From positions 62,001-126,000 of the forward strand of contig PRDH01000039.1 in the NCBI GenBank assembly GCA_003345545.1: a stretch of 64,000 nucleotides of DNA. Direction: 5' to 3'. The stretch is from Candidatus Thorarchaeota archaeon (lineage in GTDB: Archaea; Asgardarchaeota; Thorarchaeia; Thorarchaeales; Thorarchaeaceae). A program made the position numbers and the translations under genes. This document shows positions 1 through 8,879 of the stretch, one piece after another (position 1 is the stretch's first letter; every line of letters begins with the position of its first letter). Under the pieces are notes generated by a model, which worked only from the letters and a program-made list of their open reading frames with translations, searched no databases and had not been told where the DNA came from.

Positions 1-440
1 TTCTCACCCATGAGACATCCGATTAGAGATAACCACGTCGGAATCTGAATGCTAAACAGAATGGACTGAATTGCATACATGGCTATCATATCAATTGGAG
101 TCGCTGCCCACAGGAACAAGTAGACAAACGCAAGTCCCCACATTGTGCCAAATGCTACGAATGCCTTCGCGTGTCCCGCTCTGTCCGATGCTGCTCCCCA
201 AGCCGGTTGTAGAACAGTGGGCGCGAAATTCCCTACACTCCTGAACGCGCCAAGTTGTGCGAAATTCAATGAACCGTACAAGTTCGTCTGCATATCGACA
301 AGATATGTCTGCAGGAAAGGTGCATGAAGACCTAAAGCAAATTGAGTCATGGCTCCAACAGCGACTGCTCTCTTGGGGAGCTTCTGTTCCTCAACTGCTT
401 CACAAGTCTCTTCAGTCAAAGGAGATTCTCCTTGAATCAC
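1..440 (-). CDS. MFS-type transporter, N-terminal part (runs off the window)
   Basis: The minus strand is open from position 440 to the window edge and encodes the first about 146 residues of a membrane transporter; the rest lies beyond base 1. Hydrophobic helices start with a GAMTQFALGLHAPF stretch, and a loop with PAWGAASDRAGH matches the MFS helix 2-3 loop (G-x-x-x-D-R-x-G). Substrate is unknown. Two starts are possible: GTG at 440, or TTG at 419, which has AAGGAG eight bases upstream and is the better supported. It is divergent from the M24 peptidase gene. Class is fairly sure, specificity is not. Confidence 0.7.
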   Translation of the reverse strand, partial: MIQGESPLTEETCEAVEEQKLPKRAVAVGAMTQFALGLHAPFLQTYLVDMQTNLYGSLNFAQLGAFRSVGNFAPTVLQPAWGAASDRAGHAKAFVAFGTMWGLAFVYLFLWAATPIDMIAMYAIQSILFSIQIPTWLSLIGCLMGE

Positions 441-547
441 GTTGGCACGCGGTCCCCCTCTTAACTGTGATTCTGATTGCTAATACTTGAAACATCAAAA
501 ACCGTCAGACTATTATTGCGTCTAGCTCAACCTGTGTGCGTTGAAAG

Positions 548-1657
548 ATGCTCGGAGAGTCATTATACAAGTCGAGACTGGAACAAATCCAGAAGCAATT
601 GGAGACAACCGGTGCGGATTTCGCACTTCTGACTCCTGCAGCCAATTTCCAATATATTACTGGATACACATATCACATGAGAGAGCGTCTAGTGGCTCTT
701 GTCATTCCGAAAGGTGCCGAACCTGAGCTTGTTGTTCCAGCTTTTGAGGCGTCTGATCACTCCTCGCACACCTGGGTCAAGGAAATAAGATCCTGGACGG
801 AGGATGAAAATCCATACCTGATGATAGCAGATGCCATTGGAAAAGGTGGCAATGCCTCCACAGTCATGCTTGATGACAGTCTTCCTCTGGGTGTCTATTG
901 GTCACTGGAGAAGGCCTTTGGCGGCTTCAAGAAGGCATTGTCGATTACACCTGCGATTGACGCTTTGCGAATCTCGAAATCCGAGGATGAGGTTGCTTTG
1001 ATGCGAAAGGCAGGCCACATCATTGACGAGGCGATGATGAAGGCTTTCAGAGAGGCTCAGATTGGGATGACTGAGGTGCAGGTTAGTCAGATAGTGCAAG
1101 AAGAGATTCTTCGTCAGGGTGCTGCTCCCAGTTTTAGTGCTGTACTTTTTGGAAGAAATAGCGCCCTGCCTCACGCGGACTCGAGCTCGAGAGAGCTGAG
1201 GCGAGGAGATGTTGTCCTGATGGACTGCGGCTGCTCCACTGATGGATACAACACTGACATGACTCGCGTTGGAGTCGCAGGAAGACCATCGCCTGAGATG
1301 GAACAAATCTACTCTATCGTGCGGAAAGCCGAAGAAACTGCGATTGAGAGTATATGTTCCGGAATGGTCTGTGGCATAGCAGATGGAATTGCTAGACGTA
1401 TCATAGAGGCGGCAGGATACGGTGACTACTTCACTCATCGTCTAGGTCATGGGATTGGACTTGAGGTCCATGAACCCCCCTATCTTGTCCGCGGTAGTTC
1501 TTCAGTGTTGGGACTGGGAATGTGCCACAGCGTTGAACCTGGCGTCTACTTCGAGGGCAAGTTCGGCATGCGAGTAGAAGACCTTGTATGCATCCATCAA
1601 GATGGGCTTGAGGTCATAACCTATTCCCCCAAGGAATTGATCACAATGAGCCTCTGA
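548..1657 (+). CDS. Xaa-Pro dipeptidase / aminopeptidase P family (M24) metallopeptidase
   Basis: Cytosolic dimetal peptidase that cleaves X-Pro bonds, 369 residues, the normal length for archaeal PepQ. An N-terminal creatinase-like domain (about 1-135) is followed by the pita-bread catalytic domain. All five metal ligands can be placed: two aspartates in DCGCSTDGYNTDMTRV, the histidine in HRLGHGIGLEVHE, and glutamates in SVEPGVYFEG and MRVEDLV. The ATG at 548 sits about 30 bases after a TATA-like ACTATTATTG (about 510), suggesting a short leader. It converges on the YkgJ-type gene with a 3-base gap. Family is firm; exact peptide preference is inferred. Confidence 0.93.
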   Translation: MLGESLYKSRLEQIQKQLETTGADFALLTPAANFQYITGYTYHMRERLVALVIPKGAEPELVVPAFEASDHSSHTWVKEIRSWTEDENPYLMIADAIGKGGNASTVMLDDSLPLGVYWSLEKAFGGFKKALSITPAIDALRISKSEDEVALMRKAGHIIDEAMMKAFREAQIGMTEVQVSQIVQEEILRQGAAPSFSAVLFGRNSALPHADSSSRELRRGDVVLMDCGCSTDGYNTDMTRVGVAGRPSPEMEQIYSIVRKAEETAIESICSGMVCGIADGIARRIIEAAGYGDYFTHRLGHGIGLEVHEPPYLVRGSSSVLGLGMCHSVEPGVYFEGKFGMRVEDLVCIHQDGLEVITYSPKELITMSL

Positions 1658-1660
1658 CGA

Positions 1661-2275
1661 TTAGTCATGGGTTTCACTATCAGATGGTGATGGATGGTCC
1701 TTGGGACCCTGCGACGAGTCCTCGCCAGTTTCCTTCTTTTCTTCTTCTGAACGTTTCTTCATGGCTTCAGCAGACTGTCTAATGAGTTCAGCCATTATGA
1801 CGGAGTAGACTGCTGGAAGTGCAGCGTCTGTTTCGGTCCTCTCCCTGAACTCCTGTTCGGCCAGGTCTCTCGCCTCTTGGAGAACCTCCTTGCTGACCTC
1901 TCCCTGTCCAACGCCGGGGCAGTCCTTGCTACTCAGATAGTATTTCTCTCCGTTGTACTCAAGCGGATAAGTTCGGCATGAGATGGGTCTTGAGTATCTG
2001 ATTTCACAGCCATTGGCTTTTTCATTGAAGAAGATGCAGCATGTGCTCTCCACCGCTCCCTCCAGTGGTTTTCGCGCTGTTTCCAAAGACATAGGATCTT
2101 CCCCACTCTCAGGCAATGTCAGTGACATGCCTGGTAGGATGTTCATGAGATACCCCTGCGCAGTCCATCTGCCCAGATCTCCTAGAGTGACGTATACATG
2201 GGGTCGGGTATGACAGGCTCTTGTCGTACATTTTTGTTCGAGGCATTTGAAGTTGTACTTAGACTTCTCAGACAT
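1661..2275 (-). CDS. YkgJ-family cysteine-cluster protein
   Basis: Protein of 204 residues with an N-terminal cysteine cluster typical of the YkgJ/UPF0153 family, thought to bind zinc or an Fe-S cluster; the biochemical role is not established. Visible cysteines: FKCLEQKCTTRACHTRP near residue 10-25, then CCIFF, GCEIRYSRPISCRTYPL and KDCPGVG, the last matching the family's R-P-x-x-C-R-x-Y/F-P motif. The C-terminal 40 residues are charged and probably disordered. I chose the ATG at 2275 (MSEKSK) because GGTGAT lies seven bases upstream; ATGs at 2284 and 2281 are alternatives. Confidence 0.75.
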   Translation of the reverse strand: MSEKSKYNFKCLEQKCTTRACHTRPHVYVTLGDLGRWTAQGYLMNILPGMSLTLPESGEDPMSLETARKPLEGAVESTCCIFFNEKANGCEIRYSRPISCRTYPLEYNGEKYYLSSKDCPGVGQGEVSKEVLQEARDLAEQEFRERTETDAALPAVYSVIMAELIRQSAEAMKKRSEEEKKETGEDSSQGPKDHPSPSDSETHD

Positions 2276-2448
2276 CTTCATCACCGAGACTCGGTATCCT
2301 GTCCTTGTCGTTATTATGAAGACTTTAATGTTTTCGAAATAGCTAAAACATCTTCAATTCCTTCCTCTGTCGGCAGGTTTTTGTATAGCCAAAAGGCGGG
2401 TGATGCTCGCCTCAAAGATAACATCTGTCTTGATTCGGAGTACTCAAA

Positions 2449-2712
2449 ATGGCTCAGAACTCATGCTACGACAATGATATCCAGAACGTCTTGATGAAGT
2501 CTGACATCTCTTCCAAAAATCTATCGCAGGAAGATGCCGAAACCAAATTAGTTCAATACGGTCCGAGTGAGCTCGTGAATGCTGATGCGTTCAATCCTCC
2601 GATGATGTTTCCGGAGCCATTCAGGAGGCCTATGGCTATGCTCTCTATGATATCTGCTGTGGCCGCACTTGGGGCACGAACTAAGGGTTTGCGAAACAGC
2701 GGAGGCGACTGA
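2449..2712 (+). CDS. Orphan N-terminal fragment of a P3A-like (H+-ATPase-type) P-type ATPase
   Basis: An 87-residue reading frame whose residues about 25-75 look like the cytoplasmic N-terminus and first helix of a P-type ATPase: LSQEDAETKLVQYGPSEL followed by FRRPMAMLSMISAVAALG. The wording is closer to plasma-membrane H+-ATPases (P3A: L-S-x-E-E-A-x-x-R-L-x-x-Y-G-x-N-E-L, then F-W-x-P-x-P-W-M-L-E-A-A-A) than to the P2A pump that follows. No phosphorylation, TGES or hinge motif is present, so it cannot be a pump. Its TGA shares one base with the ATG of the next gene, which suggests it is still translated. It is either a relic or a small regulatory peptide. Confidence 0.5.
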   Translation: MAQNSCYDNDIQNVLMKSDISSKNLSQEDAETKLVQYGPSELVNADAFNPPMMFPEPFRRPMAMLSMISAVAALGARTKGLRNSGGD

Positions 2713-5477
2713 TGATGACCGAGTCGTGGCACACACTGGAAACTGAAATGGTCCTTAATGTATTGGACAGCTCCCACGAGGGCCTCAACCAGGATGAAGC
2801 GGCAGCCCGCCTTGAGCAACATGGAACAAATGAAATCATGATTGCACAGAGAGGTTCCGCAATCCGGATGTTCATTAGACAGTTTTCAAACATCCTCACA
2901 ATTATTCTTCTCGTGGCTGTTGTAGTCTCTTTTGTCGTAGGAGAAGCGGTAGATGCTGCTCTCATTATGGTCATTGTGCTCTTTTCGGCATTGCTTGGCT
3001 TTTCTCAAGAGTATCGTGCTGAGAAGGCTTTAGATGCTCTACGGCGGATGCTTACTCCCACTTCGGTCGTGCTCAGAGATGGACGACCTGTGGCAGTGGC
3101 AAGCAAGGAGATTGTACCAGGAGACATCTTAATTCTGAAGGAAGGAGATCGACTTACTGCTGATGGTCGCGTGCTAGAGTCTATCAATTTGAAAATAAGT
3201 GAGGCGGCAATTACTGGGGAGTCTGTTCCTGTACAAAAAAGCGCTTCACTTCTTCCTGAAGATACACCGCTCGGTGACAGACGCAACATGGTGCTCTCGG
3301 GCACCGATGTCATCTACGGGAAAGGAACTGCTGTCGTTGTGGCAACGGGCTTGAACACTGAATTCGGAAAGATTGCAAGTCAGGTCGCCACTGTGAAGAA
3401 GGAAAGCACTCCTCTTGAGAAGCGAACGAGAGAGATCGGCTTTTGGTTGGGGACTATTTCGCTGTCAGTGTGTGGCATAGTCATCGCCATTGGTCTTCTC
3501 AGGGAGTTTTTCATTAGGGGTTTCATTGAAACTACTTTCGCTGTCCAGATGCTATTGTTCGGAATCGCACTTGCTGTGGCAGCAGTCCCGGAAGCATTGC
3601 CTGGTGTTGTTACCGGAAGCCTCACAATAGGAATGCAGCGCATGGCTCGTCAGAATGCATTGGTCAGAAGAATGGCGGCAGTAGAAACACTGGGATGCAC
3701 TAGCGTTATCTGCTCGGACAAGACTGGCACGATAACTCATGGGGAGATGACGGTCAGAGAGGTGTACCTCCATGGTGCCACTCTTAGCGTCAAAGGTGAA
3801 GGATATGACCCCGTGGGTGAAATCGTTCCAACAGATTCGGATGAATCAATCCTAAAGCAAGACCGATTCCGCATGTTGATGGAAGCCTGTGTTCTCTGCA
3901 ATGATGCACGGCTTGAACAGGCTGATGGTCGCTGGAAAGTGCTGGGTGACCCCACTGAGGGTTCCTTGATTGTTCTGGCAGAAAAGGCCGGAATCAATGC
4001 CGAACTCCTTAGGTCTCAGCATCCGCGTATTGGTGAGGTTCCATTCAGTTCAGACAGAAAAAGGATGAGTACCTTGCACTCAACTGCGATCGGCACTACT
4101 CTGGTGTTCACCAAGGGCGCTGCTGAGGTTGTCTTGGACAAATGCAGCCACGTTGCTGGTGATAGTGGTCACGAGCAGATGACGCCTGCCATACGAGACG
4201 CCATACTTGAGAAGACCTCCGACATGGCAGCTCGAGCTCTTCGGGTCTTAGCTCTTGGCTACTGTGAAACTGGTCTTCTTGATATGACAGACGAGGATGC
4301 TGTAGAGCACAACCTGACTTTCCTCGGTCTTGTCGGAATGATTGATCCGTCAAGGAAAGATGCAATTGACGCGATTGGGATATGCAAGTCTGTGGGCATC
4401 CGCCCAATTATGATAACAGGTGACCATAAGCTGACCGCAGTCGCTATCGCAAATGAGGTTGGAATTCGCCAGCCAAATGACCTAGTCCTGACAGATACGG
4501 AATTGCAGGAGCTTTCTGACCCGGACTATATGAATCTCGTTGATAAGGTCACTGTCTATGCGCGCGTGTCGCCATCGAGCAAACTCAAAATTGTCCAGGC
4601 TTGGAAGCGACGTAACGAAGTGGTAGCAATGACCGGCGATGGAGTCAACGATGCACCTGCGTTGAAGCAGGCTGACATAGGTGTCGCCATGGGAATCACT
4701 GGCACCGACGTCACGAAGGAGGCTGCCGACCTTGTGCTGGCTGATGACAATTTCGCGACCATCCAGAAGGCAGTCGAACTCGGCCGATGGATATATGACA
4801 ACATCAAGAAGTACCTTGCCTATCTGCTGAGAGCTAATCTCATCGAGATTATAGTCTTGTCAGCTGTCGTCCTCATCGGTTATCCATTGCCGTTACTTCC
4901 TGTTCAGGTGCTCTACATCAACCTTGTCACAGATGGACTTCCCGCCATTGCACTCGGGCTGAGTCCCCCCGATGCAGACATCATGAAGAGACCGCCAAGA
5001 AATCCAAATGAGAGCATATTCTCCAGGGATGTCAAGCAGTTCTATGTCATCACTATACTCATTCAGGTTCCCTTATTCCTGTTCGCCTTCATGAGTACGG
5101 CTCCCCTTGGAGTCGCCGTTGATGATCCTTCAATGGTAGCAGCACGTACGCTCCTATTTTACCTGTTCGTGTTCTGCGAGCTGACTCTGGCTCTCACATG
5201 TCGGTCGCTGAAATACACTATCTGGGAGGCACGACCTCACAGACTACTTGTAGGCTCTATCGTTTTCAACATAATTCTGACCGTAGGACTCTTTGGCTTT
5301 GTCCCTGGTGCGGCAGAAGCCTTTGGTATTGTCCCGCTGAGTTTGATGGGCATAGAGATAATCATCGGCGCTTGCCTAATATCACTCTTGGCCATTGAGG
5401 GACTAAAGCTAATAACTCGCAGGAATAACAACAACAACACAAATCGACTCAACACGATGATGACGATAGATCGGTGA
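2712..5477 (+). CDS. P-type Ca2+-transporting ATPase (P2A/SERCA-PMR1-like)
   Basis: Membrane cation pump of 921 residues, the family's full length. In order: Cation_ATPase_N domain (about 15-75), helices M1-M2, actuator domain with ITGESVP, M3-M4 with PEALP, phosphorylation site CSDKTGTITHGEM, nucleotide-binding domain with KGAAEV, hinge MITGDHKLTA and MTGDGVNDAPALKQADIGVAMG, then M5-M10. The M6 signature NLVTDGLPAIALG matches the Ca2+-site helix of SERCA (N and D ligands kept), which supports calcium transport. The lysine/asparagine-rich C-terminus (RRNNNNNTN) is low complexity. Start ATG overlaps the preceding stop (TGATG). Ion specificity is inferred from the M4 and M6 motifs. Confidence 0.93.
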   Translation: MMTESWHTLETEMVLNVLDSSHEGLNQDEAAARLEQHGTNEIMIAQRGSAIRMFIRQFSNILTIILLVAVVVSFVVGEAVDAALIMVIVLFSALLGFSQEYRAEKALDALRRMLTPTSVVLRDGRPVAVASKEIVPGDILILKEGDRLTADGRVLESINLKISEAAITGESVPVQKSASLLPEDTPLGDRRNMVLSGTDVIYGKGTAVVVATGLNTEFGKIASQVATVKKESTPLEKRTREIGFWLGTISLSVCGIVIAIGLLREFFIRGFIETTFAVQMLLFGIALAVAAVPEALPGVVTGSLTIGMQRMARQNALVRRMAAVETLGCTSVICSDKTGTITHGEMTVREVYLHGATLSVKGEGYDPVGEIVPTDSDESILKQDRFRMLMEACVLCNDARLEQADGRWKVLGDPTEGSLIVLAEKAGINAELLRSQHPRIGEVPFSSDRKRMSTLHSTAIGTTLVFTKGAAEVVLDKCSHVAGDSGHEQMTPAIRDAILEKTSDMAARALRVLALGYCETGLLDMTDEDAVEHNLTFLGLVGMIDPSRKDAIDAIGICKSVGIRPIMITGDHKLTAVAIANEVGIRQPNDLVLTDTELQELSDPDYMNLVDKVTVYARVSPSSKLKIVQAWKRRNEVVAMTGDGVNDAPALKQADIGVAMGITGTDVTKEAADLVLADDNFATIQKAVELGRWIYDNIKKYLAYLLRANLIEIIVLSAVVLIGYPLPLLPVQVLYINLVTDGLPAIALGLSPPDADIMKRPPRNPNESIFSRDVKQFYVITILIQVPLFLFAFMSTAPLGVAVDDPSMVAARTLLFYLFVFCELTLALTCRSLKYTIWEARPHRLLVGSIVFNIILTVGLFGFVPGAAEAFGIVPLSLMGIEIIIGACLISLLAIEGLKLITRRNNNNNTNRLNTMMTIDR

Positions 5478-5520
5478 GTTCATAGCACCATACTCAACTG
5501 ACAGGAGAAGATTAGAGGCA

Positions 5521-6363
5521 CTATGAGGGCAACCTTTTCTCCAGCCACGCTGCCAAATCAGCCATGACTTGGTCCTTTTCAGGCTCGACATGAAGCTCGT
5601 GATAGAGGCCCTCATAGAGTTTCCATGTCTTGTCCTTCGAGGATAGCCTATCGAAGAATACCTTGTTTTTGTTCGGGTCAGTGGCTTTGTCAAGACCTGC
5701 CTGCTGAAGCAGAACGGGGAGTGTAATTAGTGATGCAGAATTGAATGCATCTTCTGATGCTCTGAGACCTTCAATGCCAAACCTCGCTGTGACTCTCTCG
5801 AATCTCAAGGGGTCAGTCTCATGATCTCTTATCACACTGGGGTTCCTGCTCAAATCACTGTAGTTCAGATTGCTGTCGAAGTATTTTTTGATATTCAGGA
5901 TAGAGAGAAGATGCCCCGCAAGACGCTTGCCGGTGCCAATACCAAGTGTCTGACTGACTGCTGGCACTTGAAGTATGAGGCCATCGATGTCTCGAGGATA
6001 CTTGGCTGCATACCTGACTGCGTTGACTCCTCCGAGCGATGACCCGAACAGGAATGCAGTTCTGTTGAGGTATCGGTCCTTGGCTTGCATTATCAGATTC
6101 TGAATGTCTTCGACATATTCATCGAAGTTCATGACATGCCCTTTCAAAGCAGAATAGTGCCCAAAGCCACGCATATCCGGTATGAAGACAGCGATTCCCT
6201 GTTCTGCAAAATACTCCCCAATGTTCTTGAAGTCACCAGCATGACTACCCAGCCCGTGGATGACTATCAGAAGAGCCCTCGGGTTGTCATTGTCAGGACG
6301 CCATACCGCCAGGAACATACTTGTCCCGTCATATCCGCTGTACTTCGTTTCCTCGTACTGCAT
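5521..6363 (-). CDS. Alpha/beta hydrolase, monoacylglycerol lipase/lysophospholipase-like
   Basis: Serine hydrolase of 280 residues, probably cytosolic, acting on monoacylglycerol or lysophospholipid-type esters. Oxyanion-hole motif VIHGLGSHAGDF, nucleophile elbow FLFGSSLGGVNA (G-x-S-x-G), late aspartate in QQAGLDKATDP and a C-terminal histidine in YEGLYHELHVEPEK make a complete triad of the Hydrolase_4 type. I use the ATG at 6363 (MQYEETKY), preceded by GTGGT. A longer GTG start at 6396 is unlikely because a TATA-like element (6397-6406) sits directly before it. Substrate is inferred from family only. Confidence 0.85.
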   Translation of the reverse strand: MQYEETKYSGYDGTSMFLAVWRPDNDNPRALLIVIHGLGSHAGDFKNIGEYFAEQGIAVFIPDMRGFGHYSALKGHVMNFDEYVEDIQNLIMQAKDRYLNRTAFLFGSSLGGVNAVRYAAKYPRDIDGLILQVPAVSQTLGIGTGKRLAGHLLSILNIKKYFDSNLNYSDLSRNPSVIRDHETDPLRFERVTARFGIEGLRASEDAFNSASLITLPVLLQQAGLDKATDPNKNKVFFDRLSSKDKTWKLYEGLYHELHVEPEKDQVMADLAAWLEKRLPS

Positions 6364-6396
6364 GACTACCACTGTTCGCTTGTGGTGACTCTCCAC

Positions 6397-6406
6397 TATT
6401 TATCTT
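6397..6406 (-). promoter_or_regulatory. TATA-like promoter element for the alpha/beta hydrolase gene
   Basis: Minus-strand AGATAAATAG. It is about 38 bases before the ATG at 6363, which fits archaeal TATA-to-start spacing with a short leader, and it argues against the longer GTG start at 6396. Confidence 0.45.
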
Positions 6407-6456
6407 AGTGCGATGAGAGGAGAAACATGACCCTGAGTGTCACCTCAGTCATCAGA

Positions 6457-7338
6457 CTAGAATCTCATCGGTTTTGGCTCATCGCCTGAATAGTCATAGA
6501 AGCCTCTTCCAGATTTTCGACCCAGCCATCCTGCTCTGACCATCTTCCGTAGTAATGCCGGTGCCCTGTACTTACTATCTTTGAACTCATCGACAAAGTA
6601 GTCACTGATGTAGAGTGCTGTATCGAGACCAACGAAGTCGAGCAATGTCAACGGACCCATGGGCCAGTTAAGACCCAGTTTAACCGCCAAATCCATGTCT
6701 TCTACGGTGGCCACACGTTCTTGAATGGCAAAGACTGCCTCATTGAGTGCTGGTACCAGTACCCTGTTGACAGCAAAACCTGGCGCCTCGTTGACTATCA
6801 CGGTCTTCTTTCCGGCCTTGTGGGATACATCCTCGATTACTTTCACAGTGGCCTCCGCAGTTGCCTGCCCCTTTATGATCTCTACGAGACCCATAACTGG
6901 AACCGGATTGAAGAAGTGCATTCCTATGAATTTCTCAGGTCTCTTTGTGACTGCGGCCATCTGGGTGATACTGATGCTGGAGGTATTCGAAGCGAGTATG
7001 GCACGTTCGGGTGCTGCTCCATCGACTTCCTTCCAGGTGTCTAGTTTCAGCTTGACAACCTCAGGAATTGCCTCGATAACTAGATCAGCATCCTTCACTG
7101 CGCTCTTTAAATCGAGAACACCTTTTACCCGTCCCAAGATTGCATCTGCTTCGTCTTGACTCATCTTGCCCTTGGAAACCCCACGATCAAGATTCTTCTT
7201 GATTGTTGCTAGTCCATTATCTACGAATTTCTGTTCAATATCTCGCATTTTGACCTCATAGCCAGCTTGTGCGCAGACATGGGCTATTCCATTTCCCATC
7301 TGTCCGGCGCCTAACACTGCAATCTTTTTGATTTCCAT
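6457..7338 (-). CDS. 3-hydroxyacyl-CoA / 3-hydroxybutyryl-CoA dehydrogenase
   Basis: NAD(P)-dependent oxidation of 3-hydroxyacyl-CoA to 3-oxoacyl-CoA, beta-oxidation or butyrate-type pathway, 293 residues. The Rossmann domain opens with IAVLGAGQMGNGIAHVCA; the catalytic region has ASNTSSISIT and HFFNPVPVMGLVEI (catalytic His and Asn), and the C-terminal helical domain has NRVLVPALNEAV and GPLTLLDFVGLD. The start at 7338 is preceded by GAGGTGAT at five bases; an upstream in-frame start at 7389 would add a non-conserved tail. No other beta-oxidation gene lies in the window. Confidence 0.93.
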   Translation of the reverse strand: MEIKKIAVLGAGQMGNGIAHVCAQAGYEVKMRDIEQKFVDNGLATIKKNLDRGVSKGKMSQDEADAILGRVKGVLDLKSAVKDADLVIEAIPEVVKLKLDTWKEVDGAAPERAILASNTSSISITQMAAVTKRPEKFIGMHFFNPVPVMGLVEIIKGQATAEATVKVIEDVSHKAGKKTVIVNEAPGFAVNRVLVPALNEAVFAIQERVATVEDMDLAVKLGLNWPMGPLTLLDFVGLDTALYISDYFVDEFKDSKYRAPALLRKMVRAGWLGRKSGRGFYDYSGDEPKPMRF

Positions 7339-7456
7339 GATATCACCTCGTAGTACGAATACGAAACGCCACTCGTTCGATGCTGCCACTAAATATGTCT
7401 ATTGATAGAAGGCTGGAATCCAGCAAGAAGTGAACTCACGAGAGTGCAATGGACGT

Positions 7457-8086
7457 TCATATTCTCTCATACCTGAATGCACAGCGCTTGTCACCTGACG
7501 CAATGGTTTCCTTGCGGGTGAATCTTATCCAGGTGTCGACGACGCTAGCAAGAATGCCATCATACTCGCAAAGGATTGGCCCCAATTCAGGTCTCCCTGC
7601 TTCTCGCAGGATATCAAAGTAGAAACATCTCTGAATATCAAATCCGAATTCTTTGTCGTTCTTGTGGACCTCAATTAGCTTGAAGAACTCATTTTCATAG
7701 TTTGCCTTGTTTCCACTTCGGACCCATTCTGTGAAAGCATTCCATGGGTCTTTGCTCTGCTTGAAACCGGCTGCTTCCGTTTCAAAGAAACCCAGCAACA
7801 TCTCTCTATAGATTGCAAGAACTGACTTCCTCAGTTGCGAATACGATGCTTTGCCTTCTCTGAGTACATCATCGACGGCCATGACAAAGAGCGAGTTGAT
7901 GCCGTGCCTCTTTGCCAATGGATTAGGCATCATCTGGCTGTAGTTGTTATAGTGTATCCTGAACTGCCTATCATACAGCTTATGCAGAGCTTCTCCTCTC
8001 TGCTGGCCAAAGAGTCTGGTGAACTCCTTTCCTGCCAAATCGGAAAAATAACCAATGAGTTGTTGAGATTGAGATACCTCGGTCAT
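7457..8086 (-). CDS. L-2-amino-thiazoline-4-carboxylate hydrolase-like protein
   Basis: Protein of 209 residues that I assign to the ATC-hydrolase family (PF14196 type). The C-terminal half carries the family pattern: DIQRCFYFDILREAGRPELG, then LCEYD, then a late ASGDKRCAFRYER with the G-D-x-x-C-x-F/Y signature. The bacterial enzyme opens the thiazoline ring during L-cysteine formation; many archaeal members have no known substrate. The N-terminal about 100 residues are helical. It is a single gene with no close operon partner. A second, shorter relative lies at 44433-44903. Confidence 0.68.
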   Translation of the reverse strand: MTEVSQSQQLIGYFSDLAGKEFTRLFGQQRGEALHKLYDRQFRIHYNNYSQMMPNPLAKRHGINSLFVMAVDDVLREGKASYSQLRKSVLAIYREMLLGFFETEAAGFKQSKDPWNAFTEWVRSGNKANYENEFFKLIEVHKNDKEFGFDIQRCFYFDILREAGRPELGPILCEYDGILASVVDTWIRFTRKETIASGDKRCAFRYERI

Positions 8087-8879
8087 CGTCTTCCGTCTTC
8101 TTTGCGGTTGTTAAAGGAGTTTGGGATACTTGCATGTTTCTCTCGGATATCACTCTTGCCGTGAGTGGTCACCATGTGGTCAGATTCGTGGTCAGTCCAG
8201 CTCAGAAGGGGCATATCTTGTGACCACTCCACGATGGGTTGTGAATCATTATGACTAGGGACAGTCAAACACGCAATCGTAACTTGAAATACGGATATCA
8301 TAGGTACGTTCAAATCGCTGACGCACTGGCCCACGCCTTTGCCTATAGAAGGTGAGTGAATTTTCGGTGACGAAATGGCAGAGAGCGCCCCAACTGCATT
8401 CCCGATCAGTGATTGCTGACACATACTTTAGAAAGCAGTCCATCACGGCAGTATCCAGCTCTGCTCCCTTCAAATGTGTCCTCGGAATGGTCTATGCAAA
8501 ACACTCAATATTTCAAATAGTATATGAAGCAAATTCTTGCGTACTGGAAAATGTTTATAATAAACCGTTCACAGATTTTGGTTTGTCAGTCAAACCTTAT
8601 ATGCATCCGAAGCACAGCGAATGCGCGACCGATATCGGCGTCGCAAGACGTTTCCGAATAGTCTTGGTGTTTCACTTGCACATGCATCAAATGAATCTTC
8701 TATCTGCAAAGTGGTCCCGGTCGAGCGGCCTTGGGACCGCTGCCCTAAAATGGAGTGTTGACAGAGATGAAACTCACTGTTGCTGACCAATGGCATGGCT
8801 CACGAGCCATAACACAACTAGGATTTGCATTGAAGAAACTTCTTCTCAGGAAGACGCATACCCGCAGGAGCAAGGAAAT
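8087..8879. other. Long intergenic stretch, no convincing gene
   Basis: About 790 bases between divergent genes. Open frames on both strands here have poor composition and no recognisable domain. The stretch contains an AT-rich block (about 8495-8590, including TTTATAATAAAC) that could be a promoter, and a hairpin of 8 pairs, GTGGTCCC at 8711-8718 with GGGACCGC at 8733-8740 (one G-T wobble). An untranslated RNA from about 8590 to 8780 is possible but unproven. Confidence 0.4.

Noticed and set aside
902..1438. 178-codon frame antisense to the M24 peptidase
   Set aside because: It lies fully within a conserved gene and has no domain or ribosome site.
8352..8786. 144-codon plus-strand frame in the intergenic gap
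   Set aside because: Composition is random-looking and there is no ribosome site or domain.
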